From: Lysinibacillus xylanilyticus
GTDB taxonomy: Bacteria > Bacillota > Bacilli > Bacillales_A > Planococcaceae
NCBI RefSeq assembly: GCF_001708185.1
Contig: NZ_MDDN01000010.1
Span: 1 to 64,000, forward strand
Reading direction: 5' to 3'
DNA: 64,000 nucleotides
Numbering within the stretch: the first letter of the stretch is position 1; each line of letters begins with the position of its first letter. A program made the translations under genes and the position numbers. Of this stretch, positions 20,139-28,526 are shown piece after piece. Under the pieces are notes generated by a model. It searched no databases, was not told the origin of the DNA, and saw only the letters and a list, made by a program, of their open reading frames with translations.

Positions 20139-20636
20139 CTATTGAATCTTCTTGTAAGCCATTTTTAGAATAACTTCCTCGTGTTGCGGATAGTCAGCTA
20201 AAAGCTCCTCTTGTGTAAACAATTCAAAGTCCTCAAAATCAAAACCTGGTGCAACCATACAGCCTACCAAACTAAAAGTATCTGCATCCTCTACGGACGA
20301 GCCAAATATAGTGTTTTTTGGTACTGCTATTTGCGGTACTTCTCCTGCTTCAACATTTAATCCAAGCTTCTTGGCCTCATATGTACCATCCGGAAAAATC
20401 ATATGGACTGTTAACGGACTGCCAGCATGATAATACCAAAGCTCGTCTGATTTCAAACGATGTAAATGCGATATATCCTGGGAACGTAGTAAGAAATAAA
20501 TGCTCGTATAAATTGGCCTCTGCACATCACTTACAGCCATATCCTCAGATGCCCGAAACGAGGATATATAATAACCTCCTTCTGGATGTTCTGCTAAATT
20601 TAATTTTTCAATAAAATATTGTGCTGAGTAATTCAT
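20139..20636 (-). CDS. Cupin-domain protein (DUF985 type)
   Basis: A 165-aa single cupin-barrel protein of the DUF985 group. Characteristic pieces are HPEGGYYISSFRASE, SIYFLLRSQDISHLHRLKSDELWYYHAG (given here in sense, histidines and glutamate as metal-site candidates), and GCMVAPGFDFEDFEL near the C-terminus. Function is unknown; relatives were proposed to bind sugar-like or acyl ligands. I chose the ATG at 20636, eight bases after AAAGGAG; the in-frame GTG at 20645 overlaps that site. A 42-bp tandem repeat lies just upstream. Confidence 0.78.
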   Translation of the reverse strand: MNYSAQYFIEKLNLAEHPEGGYYISSFRASEDMAVSDVQRPIYTSIYFLLRSQDISHLHRLKSDELWYYHAGSPLTVHMIFPDGTYEAKKLGLNVEAGEVPQIAVPKNTIFGSSVEDADTFSLVGCMVAPGFDFEDFELFTQEELLADYPQHEEVILKMAYKKIQ

Positions 20637-20693
20637 AAACTTCACTCCTTTCTTTCACATTACCAAATGCTATTGCTTCATTTGATCATTCTA

Positions 20694-20942
20694 CGTCGTT
20701 TTGACTGTTCTATCCATCACTCTGGACTTTCTTTTCGTCGTTTTGATAGCTCTATCCGTTGCTCTAGCCTTTCTTTCCGTCGCTTTGATTGTTCTATCCG
20801 TCGCTCTAGCCTTTCTTTCCGTCGTTTTGATTGCTCTATCCGTCGCTCTAGCCTTTCTTTCCGTCGCTTTGATTGTTCTATCCGTCGCTCTAGCCTTTCT
20901 TTCCGTCGCTTTGATCTTTCTACGTCGCCCCGGCCTTTCTAT
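20694..20942. repeat. 42-bp tandem repeat, five full units plus a decayed sixth
   Basis: Full units start at 20694, 20736, 20778, 20820 and 20862, each beginning CGTCGYTTTGA and ending CTTTCTTTC (first unit CTTTCTTTT). The third and fifth units appear identical and the fourth differs by two bases. A degraded copy follows to about 20942. Because 42 is a multiple of three, open frames run through the array on the plus strand, but none has a ribosome-binding site. The array lies between the livF terminator and the cupin gene, in the cupin gene's upstream region. Confidence 0.92.
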
Positions 20943-20984
20943 CCGTCACCTTGACTCTATCCGTCTGCTCACTCTCTTCGCTCA

Positions 20985-21018
20985 TACAAAAAAGACGTCC
21001 CAGAAACCAAGACGCCTT
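20985..21018 (-). terminator. Terminator of the liv operon
   Basis: On the minus strand AAGGCGTC pairs with GACGTCTT (one wobble) around an 11-nt loop, followed by a T-run. It lies just past livF. Confidence 0.72.
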
Positions 21019-21024
21019 CTCCCT

Positions 21025-21732
21025 CTATAAACCACCTAAATAAGCTGCCTTTACTTGTTCACTCTCTTGAAGCTCTTTTGCTGTACCTGATAATACAATA
21101 CGTCCTGTTTCAAGTACATACGCACGATTTGCTACTGATAAAGCCATATTCGCATTTTGCTCAACCAGCAACACGGTTGTACCCTCTTTATTTACTTGCT
21201 CAATAATATTAAAAATATTTTTTACCATAAGTGGTGCAAGCCCCATTGAAGGTTCATCCATCAATAACAATTTCGGTTTTGCCATTAATGCCCGCCCCAT
21301 CGCCAGCATTTGTTGCTCACCACCAGATAATGTACCTGATTGCTGTTTACGACGCTCTAAAAGACGGGGAAATAGTTCAAACACATGGTCCATATCTTTT
21401 TTAATGCCAGCTTTATCGTTACGCAAATATGCCCCAAGCTCTAAGTTCTCTTCAACTGACATATTGGCAAAAACACGACGCCCTTCTGGAACATGTGAAA
21501 TACCTGATTTTACAATTGTCTGTGCAGCCTTTCCTGCGATGGAGAACCCCTCATATTCTATGATGCCGCCCTTTGGTTTTAATAAACCTGATAATGTTTT
21601 TAATAATGTACTTTTACCAGCACCGTTTGCACCGATTAACGTTACAATTTCACCCTCATTTACTTCTAAAGAGAGGCCCTTTAATGCTTGAATGTTTCCG
21701 TAAAATACATCTATATTTTGTACTTTTAGCAT
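21025..21732 (-). CDS. livF: Branched-chain amino-acid ABC transporter, ATPase LivF
   Basis: One of the two nucleotide-binding subunits of the Leu/Ile/Val uptake system at the membrane. Walker A GANGAGKST (about 34-42), signature LSGGEQQML, Walker B LLLMDEPSMGLAP and the H-loop equivalent region LLVEQNA are present. The 235-aa length is typical of LivF. It is last in livJ-livH-livM-livG-livF; its ATG shares one base with the livG stop. Confidence 0.93.
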   Translation of the reverse strand: MLKVQNIDVFYGNIQALKGLSLEVNEGEIVTLIGANGAGKSTLLKTLSGLLKPKGGIIEYEGFSIAGKAAQTIVKSGISHVPEGRRVFANMSVEENLELGAYLRNDKAGIKKDMDHVFELFPRLLERRKQQSGTLSGGEQQMLAMGRALMAKPKLLLMDEPSMGLAPLMVKNIFNIIEQVNKEGTTVLLVEQNANMALSVANRAYVLETGRIVLSGTAKELQESEQVKAAYLGGL

Positions 21733-22511
21733 TAGCTGATAACCTCCTCGCCAAGGTAAGCTTCAATTACCTTTGGATTGTTGCGTATTTCTTCTGGTGT
21801 TCCATCAGCGATTAATTGACCGTGATCGAGCACATAAATGCGTTCACAAATCCCCATTACTAAGCTCATATCATGCTCAATTAGAAGAATGGTTAAGCCA
21901 AACTCTTTTCGAATAAACGCTATTAATTCCATTAAATCTTGCGTCTCCTGCGGGTTCATCCCCGCTGCTGGCTCATCTAATAATAGCAGCTTAGGTTTCG
22001 CTGCTAGGGCACGAGCAATTTCTAGACGGCGCTGCATCCCATAAGGTAAATTTTTCGCAAGCTCATCCTTATAACCATCTAAGCCAAAGATTTTTAGGAA
22101 CTCAATAGATTGATTCTCCATTTCTGCCTCACCTTTAAAATGATTCGGCAAACGGAAAATAGAAGACCACATGGAATGCTTGGCAAGCGAATGGTTCGCT
22201 ACTTTAACATTATCTAGAACAGAGAGCTCTTTAAATAAACGAATATTTTGGAACGTACGGCTAATACCTTTTTGTGTTACTTGATATGGTGCAAGCCCGT
22301 TCAACTTTATACTGTCAAATCTAATCGTGCCTTCAGTTGGCTTATACACTCCGGTAAGCATGTTAAAGCTAGTTGTTTTACCAGCACCATTTGGCCCTAT
22401 CAGACCTACTAGTTCTCCTTGGTTTAGGTACATATTAACGCCCTGTACCGCCTTTAAACCACCGAATTGAATGCCCATGTTTTCAACATTGATAAGAAGG
22501 TTTCCAGTCAT
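21732..22511 (-). CDS. livG: Branched-chain amino-acid ABC transporter, ATPase LivG
   Basis: The second ATPase subunit of the branched-chain amino-acid importer. Walker A is GPNGAGKTT, the Walker B region is LLLDEPAAGMNP (a LivG hallmark), and the H-loop is LIEHDM. The 259-aa length fits. A strong AAAGGAGGT ribosome-binding site precedes the ATG, which shares one base with the livM stop. It pairs with LivF. Confidence 0.93.
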   Translation of the reverse strand: MTGNLLINVENMGIQFGGLKAVQGVNMYLNQGELVGLIGPNGAGKTTSFNMLTGVYKPTEGTIRFDSIKLNGLAPYQVTQKGISRTFQNIRLFKELSVLDNVKVANHSLAKHSMWSSIFRLPNHFKGEAEMENQSIEFLKIFGLDGYKDELAKNLPYGMQRRLEIARALAAKPKLLLLDEPAAGMNPQETQDLMELIAFIRKEFGLTILLIEHDMSLVMGICERIYVLDHGQLIADGTPEEIRNNPKVIEAYLGEEVIS

Positions 22512-23446
22512 TATTTTGTACCTCCTTTTTTACCAAACTTAAATAAATCCGTCACTTCTTTTGTTCCCATCAAACCTGTTGGACGGTACAGCATTACGAC
22601 TATTAATACTAAACTGTAAATAATCATACGTGTTTCTGGGAAGTTTGCTAGATATGCCGAGACTACTGTTAAGAAAATCGCAGCGATGACCGATCCTGAA
22701 AGACTTCCTAAGCCACCAAGAACGACATAAATTAAAATATCAAATGATTTTAAGAAACCGAAAGTTGTCGGTTGAATAATGTAAAAGTTATGTGCAAAGA
22801 TGGCCCCTGCAAGACCAGCAAAGAAAGAACCAATCGCGAACGCTACAACTTTATAATAGGTTGTATTAATGCCCATTGCATCAGCCGCAATTTCATCCTC
22901 ACGAATCGATATACATGCACGACCGTGGCGAGAATTTGTAAAGTTAGAGATTACTAGAATTGTTAAAACCACACCTACGAATGCATAAGTCCAGTTTGAT
23001 AAATATTTAACTTGCATTCCCGCTGCGCCACCAACATAATCCGTATTTAAAAAGACAATACGAATAATCTCCGCAAATCCAAGTGTTGCAATCGCTAAAT
23101 AGTCACCCTTCAAACGTAATGTTGGAATACCTACGATTAAACCGGCAACCGCTGCTGCAAGCGCCCCTAAGAAAATGGCTAAAGGGAAAGGAAGCATTAA
23201 TTTAGTTGTAATAATCGCAGAAATATACGCTCCTACCGCTAGGAAACCAGCATGCCCAATGGAGAACTGACCAGTAATCCCAATAACGATGTGCAAGCTG
23301 ACCGCAAGCATAATGTTAATACACATTGTAATTAGCATATTTTGATAGTAAATATCAAGAACACCTGAAGAAATAAGTACTTGTACTATCGCATAGATGA
23401 CCAACGCTAATACGGCATAGCCCCAAAAAACTTTAGACTTTTTCAT
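22511..23446 (-). CDS. livM: Branched-chain amino-acid ABC transporter, permease LivM
   Basis: An integral membrane permease with about eight to ten hydrophobic segments. The family motif GQFSIGHAGFLAVGAYISA lies near residue 65 and the ATPase-coupling EAA-type loop near GDYLAIATLGFAEIIRI. I chose the ATG at 23446, because AGGTGAGCG lies just before it; an in-frame GTG four codons upstream overlaps that site. The length is 311 aa. It forms the channel together with LivH. Confidence 0.92.
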   Translation of the reverse strand: MKKSKVFWGYAVLALVIYAIVQVLISSGVLDIYYQNMLITMCINIMLAVSLHIVIGITGQFSIGHAGFLAVGAYISAIITTKLMLPFPLAIFLGALAAAVAGLIVGIPTLRLKGDYLAIATLGFAEIIRIVFLNTDYVGGAAGMQVKYLSNWTYAFVGVVLTILVISNFTNSRHGRACISIREDEIAADAMGINTTYYKVVAFAIGSFFAGLAGAIFAHNFYIIQPTTFGFLKSFDILIYVVLGGLGSLSGSVIAAIFLTVVSAYLANFPETRMIIYSLVLIVVMLYRPTGLMGTKEVTDLFKFGKKGGTK

Positions 23447-23458
23447 AATACCGCTCAC

Positions 23459-24334
23459 CTACACTTTCTCACGGGCGTTTTTACCAAAGATACCCGATGG
23501 TCTGAAGATTAAGATTAAGATTAAAATAACGAATGCCGCTGCATCGCGCCATAAAGAAAAACCAAGTGCACTTACTAATGATTCCACAACACCTAATAAC
23601 ATACCGCCAACCATGGCACCAGGAATAATACCAATACCACCTAGTACTGCAGCGATGAACGCTTTAACCCCTGGAATAACCCCCATTAATGGATCGATTT
23701 TCGTATAGTAAATGCCAAAGATAACACCTGCTGCGCCAGCTAGAGCAGAACCAATTGCAAATGTTGCTGAAATTGTATTATCTACGTTAATCCCCATTAA
23801 ACGCGCTGCATCGGCATCATGAGAAACCGCGCGCATAGCTTTTCCGATCTTTGTTTTATGAACGATGAATTGTAAAAGAATCATCAGTACAATTGCTACA
23901 GTTAAAATTAAAATAGATGTACTACTAATTTGAACCCCGAAAACATCAAAAGATTTATTTTTAATGACTTCAGGATATGCGGCTGGTTGCGCACCTCTGA
24001 AGAAAATAGTCGTGTATTCGATTAATAGCGATACACCGATTGCTGTAATTAAAGCTGCAATACGTGTTGCATTCCGTAAACGCTTATAAGCAATACGTTC
24101 AATTAAAACACCAAAGATTGCACAAACTGCCATCGCCAATAATAGTGCCGGGAAGAAGCCAAGCTCCCATTTAGCAATTGCATAAAAGCCAATAAATGAC
24201 CCAATCATGAAGACATCACCGTGGGCAAAGTTAATCAGCTTAATAATGCCGTATACCATCGTATACCCTAACGCTATTAACGCGTAGATACTACCGAGTG
24301 AAATACCATTCACAAGCTGTTGTATCCATTCCAT
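23459..24334 (-). CDS. livH: Branched-chain amino-acid ABC transporter, permease LivH
   Basis: Permease partner of LivM, 291 aa, about eight membrane segments. The N-terminal NGISLGSIYALIALGYTMVYG and KLINFAHGDVFMIGSF segments are typical of LivH, as is the coupling loop near AMRAVSHDADAARLMGI. AAAGGAGTG precedes the ATG. A 157-bp gap with a terminator-like hairpin separates it from the binding-protein gene, a common way to express the binding protein more strongly. Confidence 0.93.
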   Translation of the reverse strand: MEWIQQLVNGISLGSIYALIALGYTMVYGIIKLINFAHGDVFMIGSFIGFYAIAKWELGFFPALLLAMAVCAIFGVLIERIAYKRLRNATRIAALITAIGVSLLIEYTTIFFRGAQPAAYPEVIKNKSFDVFGVQISSTSILILTVAIVLMILLQFIVHKTKIGKAMRAVSHDADAARLMGINVDNTISATFAIGSALAGAAGVIFGIYYTKIDPLMGVIPGVKAFIAAVLGGIGIIPGAMVGGMLLGVVESLVSALGFSLWRDAAAFVILILILIFRPSGIFGKNAREKV

Positions 24335-24446
24335 GAGCGTTCACTCCTTTTATTTTTTTGAAAAATACAAAAATTTAACTTACTTCTACATGTTATTATC
24401 GAATGTAGAATTACTTGTGTCCTCTAAAAAAAATTTTTATAAAATA

Positions 24447-24482
24447 CAAAAAGGAAGACGTGTTTACCCGCCTCCCCTTGCC
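24447..24482 (-). terminator. Attenuating hairpin after livJ
   Basis: On the minus strand AAGGGGAGGCG pairs with CGTCTTCCTT, with G-U pairs and one bulge, followed by TTTTT. It is likely to stop part of the transcripts between livJ and livH. Confidence 0.6.
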
Positions 24483-24491
24483 TAGAAAACA

Positions 24492-25712
24492 TTAAGGATT
24501 AACTTTAGAGTTGAACACTTGTTTACCGTCTTTAAATTCAAGAACTGTTGCTGTTTTAATTGGGTTATGATCTTTGTCAACTGAGAAAGTACCTGTTACT
24601 AAAGAAAGATCTTTAGTGTTAGCTAATGCTTTTTGAATTGCTTCCCCATCCGTAGAGCCTGCACGCTTAATAGCATCAGCAATGTAGTAAATTGTGTCAT
24701 AGCCAAGTGCATTGAATGCATCAGGTGCTTTGTCTTTGTTCGCTGCTTTAAATGCCTTTACAAAGTCTTGAATTTTTTGATCTGGGTCTTCTGCAGAGTA
24801 ATGGTTTGTAATATATGTGTTATTTAACGCATCTGCACCAGCTAGCTCTACTAATGTTGGTGAATCCCAACCATCAGCTCCCATCAGTGGTACATCGATA
24901 CCCATTTCACGTGCTTGTTTAACAATTAAACCAACCTCTTCATAGTATCCTGGGATAAAGATAAAGTCTGGTTTAGCTGCTTTAATAGTTGTTAATTGTG
25001 TACGGAAGTCCGCATCCTTAGCTACATACGCTTCTTCTTCTACAACTTTCCCACCATTTTTAGTAATCGTTTCTTTAAATGATTTTGCTAAACCTTTTGC
25101 ATAGTCGGATGCATTGTCCGCAAAAATAGCTACGTTTTTAGCTTTCAATTCACCAGAAGCGAAGTTCGCTGCCACAATCCCTTGGAATGGATCAATGAAA
25201 CAAGTACGGAATGCGTATTCATTAACGCTGCCATCATCATTTACTGTAATGTTAGGAGCTGTACCAGAACCAGTAACGATTGGAATTTTATGGTCGTTCG
25301 CAATTTGCACAGTTGCAACTGTATTACCAGAAGTTGCTGGGGCTAGCATTGCTACTACTTTATCTTGTGTTGCTAGTTTAATAGCTGCTGTAGTTGCCTC
25401 TGAGTTTTCTGATTTATTATCTACTTTAATAAGCTCGATTTTCTTACCGTCGATACCGCCCTTATCATTAATTTCTTTAACTGCTAGCTCTGCGCCTAGA
25501 GCAATTGAAGAACCATAGGAGGCTACGTTACCAGAAAGCTCTAAATTTGCACCAATTTTAATCGTATCGCCGTCAGAGGAACCGCCTCCTGATGAAGATC
25601 CACCTCCTGAACTTGAGCTGTCTCCGTTTCCACAACCAGCAAGAACACCCGCAAGTAATGAAGAAGCAACTAGAAGTGAACCGAACTTTTTAAGCTTTTT
25701 GTTCTCTCTCAT
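24492..25712 (-). CDS. livJ: Branched-chain amino-acid-binding lipoprotein LivJ
   Basis: The extracellular substrate-binding protein of the importer (Peripla_BP_6 fold), anchored as a lipoprotein. The signal peptide ends in the lipobox LAGC, and a serine/glycine-rich linker (SSSSGGGSSSGGG) leads to the mature domain, which begins IKIGANLELSGNVASYG. I chose the ATG at 25712 (product 406 aa) because GGGGGATAAAATT lies just before it; the in-frame start further upstream precedes this ribosome-binding site. The specificity (Leu/Ile/Val) is inferred from the complete liv gene set. A CodY-like box lies 35 bp upstream. Confidence 0.92.
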   Translation of the reverse strand: MRENKKLKKFGSLLVASSLLAGVLAGCGNGDSSSSGGGSSSGGGSSDGDTIKIGANLELSGNVASYGSSIALGAELAVKEINDKGGIDGKKIELIKVDNKSENSEATTAAIKLATQDKVVAMLAPATSGNTVATVQIANDHKIPIVTGSGTAPNITVNDDGSVNEYAFRTCFIDPFQGIVAANFASGELKAKNVAIFADNASDYAKGLAKSFKETITKNGGKVVEEEAYVAKDADFRTQLTTIKAAKPDFIFIPGYYEEVGLIVKQAREMGIDVPLMGADGWDSPTLVELAGADALNNTYITNHYSAEDPDQKIQDFVKAFKAANKDKAPDAFNALGYDTIYYIADAIKRAGSTDGEAIQKALANTKDLSLVTGTFSVDKDHNPIKTATVLEFKDGKQVFNSKVNP

Positions 25713-26115
25713 AATTTTATCCCCCTTTAAATTTCTCAAAAATTAGATATTTCTGATAATTATAAACAATCAGATCCATTTCCTCAATAACAAAAATGAC
25801 CAAAACTATTATTTATAACTATACTAAAACTAATTTAGAATATTATTCATTTAAGCCTTTTACATTGTAAAGCATTCTTTATATTTAGTCTAGAGTGATT
25901 TTTCAGTATAATTAGTAATTTGTGAATTATCTATTAATTATTGGTGTTTATTTCTACTAAACTATCATTTACAATTATTTGAAATCTCAATTGAAGATGT
26001 CTTTTTTGCGAAAATTGCAAGATCTTTAATGATTTTTATTTCCGGGAAAATAAACAATGATTGCAACAAGAATTTCATAAATAGAAAAAAGCTTAGAGTC
26101 GGGTTTCCCACAGCT
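25713..26115. other. Upstream region of livJ
   Basis: About 400 bp, strongly AT-rich. It contains the livJ promoter region with a CodY-like box at 25747-25761 and, at its left edge in gene sense, the terminator of the methyltransferase gene at 26116. No T-box or riboswitch features (for example GGGTGGNACCGCG) are seen, and no open frame. Confidence 0.55.
25747..25761 (-). promoter_or_regulatory. CodY-like operator upstream of livJ
   Basis: The minus strand reads AATTATCAGAAATAT, which matches the CodY consensus AATTTTCWGAAAATT at 12 of 15 positions. CodY represses branched-chain amino-acid uptake in nutrient-rich Bacillales, so the location is sensible. Direct binding is inference. Confidence 0.5.
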
Positions 26116-26127
26116 CTAAACTTTTTT
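26085..26127 (-). terminator. Terminator of the methyltransferase gene
   Basis: AAAAAAGCTTAGAG and CTCTAAACTTTTTT form the stem; its 5' arm overlaps the last codons of the gene at 26116, giving a compact end. It has T-runs in both directions. Confidence 0.78.
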
Positions 26128-26718
26128 CAATGCAAACACGCAGAGGCGTTCGTTAATATTTGTTTCATTCTCTAGATGAACCTCATGAATTAATTCAAAA
26201 GGTGTCCCGTGATGTAAAAACTGCAAATAATCATAAGGCGGATAGTATAAAATAATATGAATTTCACGCATATGCTGCTCATAAGACTTCCAAATATTAT
26301 GAATGACCGTACGGAAAATATGAATAGAAAACGGATTGAAAAAAAAGAAAACCGTGTCGCGTGATTGAATAGCATAGTTCTCCGCTATTGAATGAATAAA
26401 GGAAATTGAAGCTTGAGCATTCTTCTTTTGAAGATAACCCTTTTTATTGTTCTCTGCCTCTGCATAAAAACCTGCATCCATTTCTATTCCAATTGTCGGG
26501 ATATGAAATTTATGATGCACATAAATAGGTACTCTCCCTTTTCCACATCCCATATCGATAAACACTGGATTATCTGGCATTTCATACTGTGAAAATAATT
26601 GTTCTAATCCGACATATGGTGTTGGCTCATAGCGATGGTAATGAGCTAATTTGGGGAAACCATACTGTTCACCAACTGTATTAATATGCAATAACTTATC
26701 AAATTGATGTTCATTCAT
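26116..26718 (-). CDS. SAM-dependent methyltransferase
   Basis: A 200-aa Rossmann-fold protein. Motif I is FIDMGCGKGRVPIYV and the acidic residue after beta 2 lies in TIGIEMDAGFYAEAE. The FFFFNPFSIHIFRTVI segment corresponds to motif IV. The substrate is unknown. GGAGT precedes the ATG. The gene stands alone, with its own terminator overlapping the stop codon. Confidence 0.75.
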   Translation of the reverse strand: MNEHQFDKLLHINTVGEQYGFPKLAHYHRYEPTPYVGLEQLFSQYEMPDNPVFIDMGCGKGRVPIYVHHKFHIPTIGIEMDAGFYAEAENNKKGYLQKKNAQASISFIHSIAENYAIQSRDTVFFFFNPFSIHIFRTVIHNIWKSYEQHMREIHIILYYPPYDYLQFLHHGTPFELIHEVHLENETNINERLCVFALKKV

Positions 26719-26849
26719 ACTATTGTACTCCTAAAAAGAATGCTTTATTTTAGCACGATAAAAGGCAAAAACCATACCAAAAAGGTTTGAAAATGACTAT
26801 TTTTTTAGCGACCTCTTCAATTATATTTACAATTTACACGACTCTTCTA

Positions 26850-26879
26850 TTGACAATGTCTTCCTACGCCAATTATCAT
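26850..26879 (+). promoter_or_regulatory. Promoter of the haem monooxygenase gene
   Basis: A perfect -35 TTGACA (26850-26855) is followed after 18 bp by TATCAT (26874-26879). The -10 element lies inside the Fur-like palindrome. Confidence 0.6.
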
Positions 26880-26896
26880 TGATTGCGAATGATAAT
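26872..26896 (+). promoter_or_regulatory. Fur-box-like operator
   Basis: ATTATCATT and AATGATAAT are perfect 9-bp inverted repeats around GATTGCG. The half-sites match the Fur consensus (GATAATGATAATCATTATC). The box covers the -10 element of the following haem-degradation gene, as expected for iron repression. Confidence 0.78.
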
Positions 26897-26958
26897 CACT
26901 GATAACTCATTCGAATAGTAGATTTTTTCTAACTAGAAAATGATTAGGGGGGAAAAGC

Positions 26959-27294
26959 ATGATTATTGTTACAAATCGTATTCAAGTTAAACCAGGCTTT
27001 GCTGCAAAAATGGCGCCGAACTTTACAAAACCAGGACCACTACAGCAATTCGAAGGCTTCCATAAAGTAGAGGTGTTAGTTTCAACTGATGATCCGACTT
27101 ATGACGAAATGAGCGTCAATATGTACTGGGAGTCTAAGGAACATTTCCAAGCTTGGCGTAATAGCGATGCATTCGCCGCTGCACATCAACGCCCAGAAGC
27201 AGGCTCTGAGGGAGCAAAACCTGAAAATAGCCCAATGATAGGTAGCAAAATAGTTATAGCTGAATTAGCTTCTTCCATTGAAGCATCACGCTAA
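26959..27294 (+). CDS. Haem-degrading monooxygenase, IsdG/HmoA type
   Basis: A 111-aa ferredoxin-like fold protein of the ABM/IsdG family that opens haem to release iron. The catalytic triad known from IsdG is visible as N6 (MIIVTN), W66 (FQAW) and H76 (AAAHQ). Residues ahead of and after it match HmoA-type Bacillales enzymes. AGGGGGGAAAAGC precedes the ATG. The Fur-type box upstream and the family agree on iron-starvation induction. The product stands alone and no haem importer is adjacent. Confidence 0.88.
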   Translation: MIIVTNRIQVKPGFAAKMAPNFTKPGPLQQFEGFHKVEVLVSTDDPTYDEMSVNMYWESKEHFQAWRNSDAFAAAHQRPEAGSEGAKPENSPMIGSKIVIAELASSIEASR

Positions 27295-27351
27295 TTTTTA
27301 AGTTGTATATGAAAAACTAAAAAAATCTAAAATATCTTCTGATTCTATCTA

Positions 27352-27387
27352 AAAAAATCCTGCATATTCGAATATGCAGGATTTTTT
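27352..27387. terminator. Bidirectional terminator, 36-bp perfect palindrome
   Basis: AAAAAATCCTGCATATTC is followed directly by its reverse complement. It serves the convergent haem monooxygenase and YeiH-type genes. Confidence 0.88.
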
Positions 27388-27396
27388 CGAAATATT

Positions 27397-28413
27397 TTAT
27401 CGCATAAAAATGACTAATACATACCCTATTATCGATAAACAAACCGAACCGATAAGTCCTGCAATAAATGCTTTTACACCTAATTGTTTAAAGGTTTTTA
27501 TCTCTACATTTAAACCTAGGCCAGCCATCGACATCCCAATTAAAAGATACGAGATATTTACAAATGTTTGCGCTACATTGGCTGGTATAATCCCTAACGA
27601 ATTAATCGCACTCATTGCTAAAAATCCGAGAATAAACCATGGAATGATTGACCATGAAAATCCTTCTTTTTCCTGCCCCTTCTCCATTCTCTGATAGAAA
27701 ATACCGATGATAATGGCTACTGGTACAAGCAATGCGACACGTGTTAGCTTAACAATAACCGCCATATCAACTGCTTCATTTCCACCAGCAGAGGCTGCTG
27801 CAATAACATGGGCAATCTCATGTAGAGTGCCTCCTGCGAAAATACCATATTCAGTAGGCGTTAAGTTAAATACTGAGTATAACACTGTGTAGACTAATGT
27901 GAATATAGTCCCTAGTAATGCGACAATTGCCGCGCCCACTGCTGTTTCTTTTTCATTTGCTTTAATTTGAGGAGCAATAGCGACAACAGCGGCCGCTCCG
28001 CAAATGGCTGTTCCACAAGCTGTTAATATGCCCAACTTCTTCTCCACATGAAATACCTTCGTTAAGCCATATACAACCACTAAAGCAAAGACCAAATCAA
28101 TAAATGCAATAAGAAAGACACCCGCACCAGCATGATAAATATCCGCTAAATTTAAACGCATACCCAGTAAAATAATGCCTAATCGTAATAGCTTTTTACT
28201 TGAAAATGATATGCCTACTTGCCATGAATCCTGTACCTTAAAGGTTGCTCTCCAAGCCATACCTAAAATAATTGCAATGACAAGCTGCCCCAGTATTGAG
28301 AAAAACGGAAAAGTCGAAATATACTTTGCGACTAAGGCAATAATGAGTGTCAACAATATTCCCTTCAAAAACGCAGGGGTTAGGAAACTTTTTAACCTTT
28401 GCCCAATATCCAT
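27397..28413 (-). CDS. YeiH-family (UPF0324) putative sulfate exporter
   Basis: A 338-aa membrane protein with about ten hydrophobic segments, of the YeiH/UPF0324 family. The conserved segments LGIILLGMRLNL, LTACGTAICGAAAVVA and GTLHEIAHVIAAA are clear. Family members are called putative sulfate exporters; direct proof is thin. I chose the ATG at 28413, after AAAGAAGTGA; an in-frame ATG at 28431 has no proper ribosome-binding site. A divergent LysR gene follows, a layout known from E. coli yeiE-yeiH. Confidence 0.85.
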   Translation of the reverse strand: MDIGQRLKSFLTPAFLKGILLTLIIALVAKYISTFPFFSILGQLVIAIILGMAWRATFKVQDSWQVGISFSSKKLLRLGIILLGMRLNLADIYHAGAGVFLIAFIDLVFALVVVYGLTKVFHVEKKLGILTACGTAICGAAAVVAIAPQIKANEKETAVGAAIVALLGTIFTLVYTVLYSVFNLTPTEYGIFAGGTLHEIAHVIAAASAGGNEAVDMAVIVKLTRVALLVPVAIIIGIFYQRMEKGQEKEGFSWSIIPWFILGFLAMSAINSLGIIPANVAQTFVNISYLLIGMSMAGLGLNVEIKTFKQLGVKAFIAGLIGSVCLSIIGYVLVIFMR

Positions 28414-28485
28414 GTTGTTCACTTCTTTCATCCTTGATGATTATTACTTTATTAAAAAGTTAATCATTAGTAAAATACATATATA

Positions 28486-28499
28486 TAATTGTAATTATT
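28486..28499 (+). promoter_or_regulatory. Candidate LysR operator
   Basis: ATAATT-GT-AATTAT is a short inverted repeat between the divergent yeiH-like and LysR genes. Position fits a LysR site, but the AT-rich composition makes chance likely. Confidence 0.3.
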
Positions 28500-28526
28500 A
28501 ATATTTCTAATAGTAGGGGTGATGGC

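Noticed and set aside
20667..21030. Two overlapping plus-strand open frames across the 42-bp repeats
   Set aside because: They exist because the repeat length is a multiple of three and the unit lacks stops; neither has a ribosome-binding site, and the products are simple repeats.
25740..26080. T-box or riboswitch leader of livJ
   Set aside because: No T-box sequence, specifier stem or terminator/antiterminator pair could be found; a CodY-like box is the better explanation.
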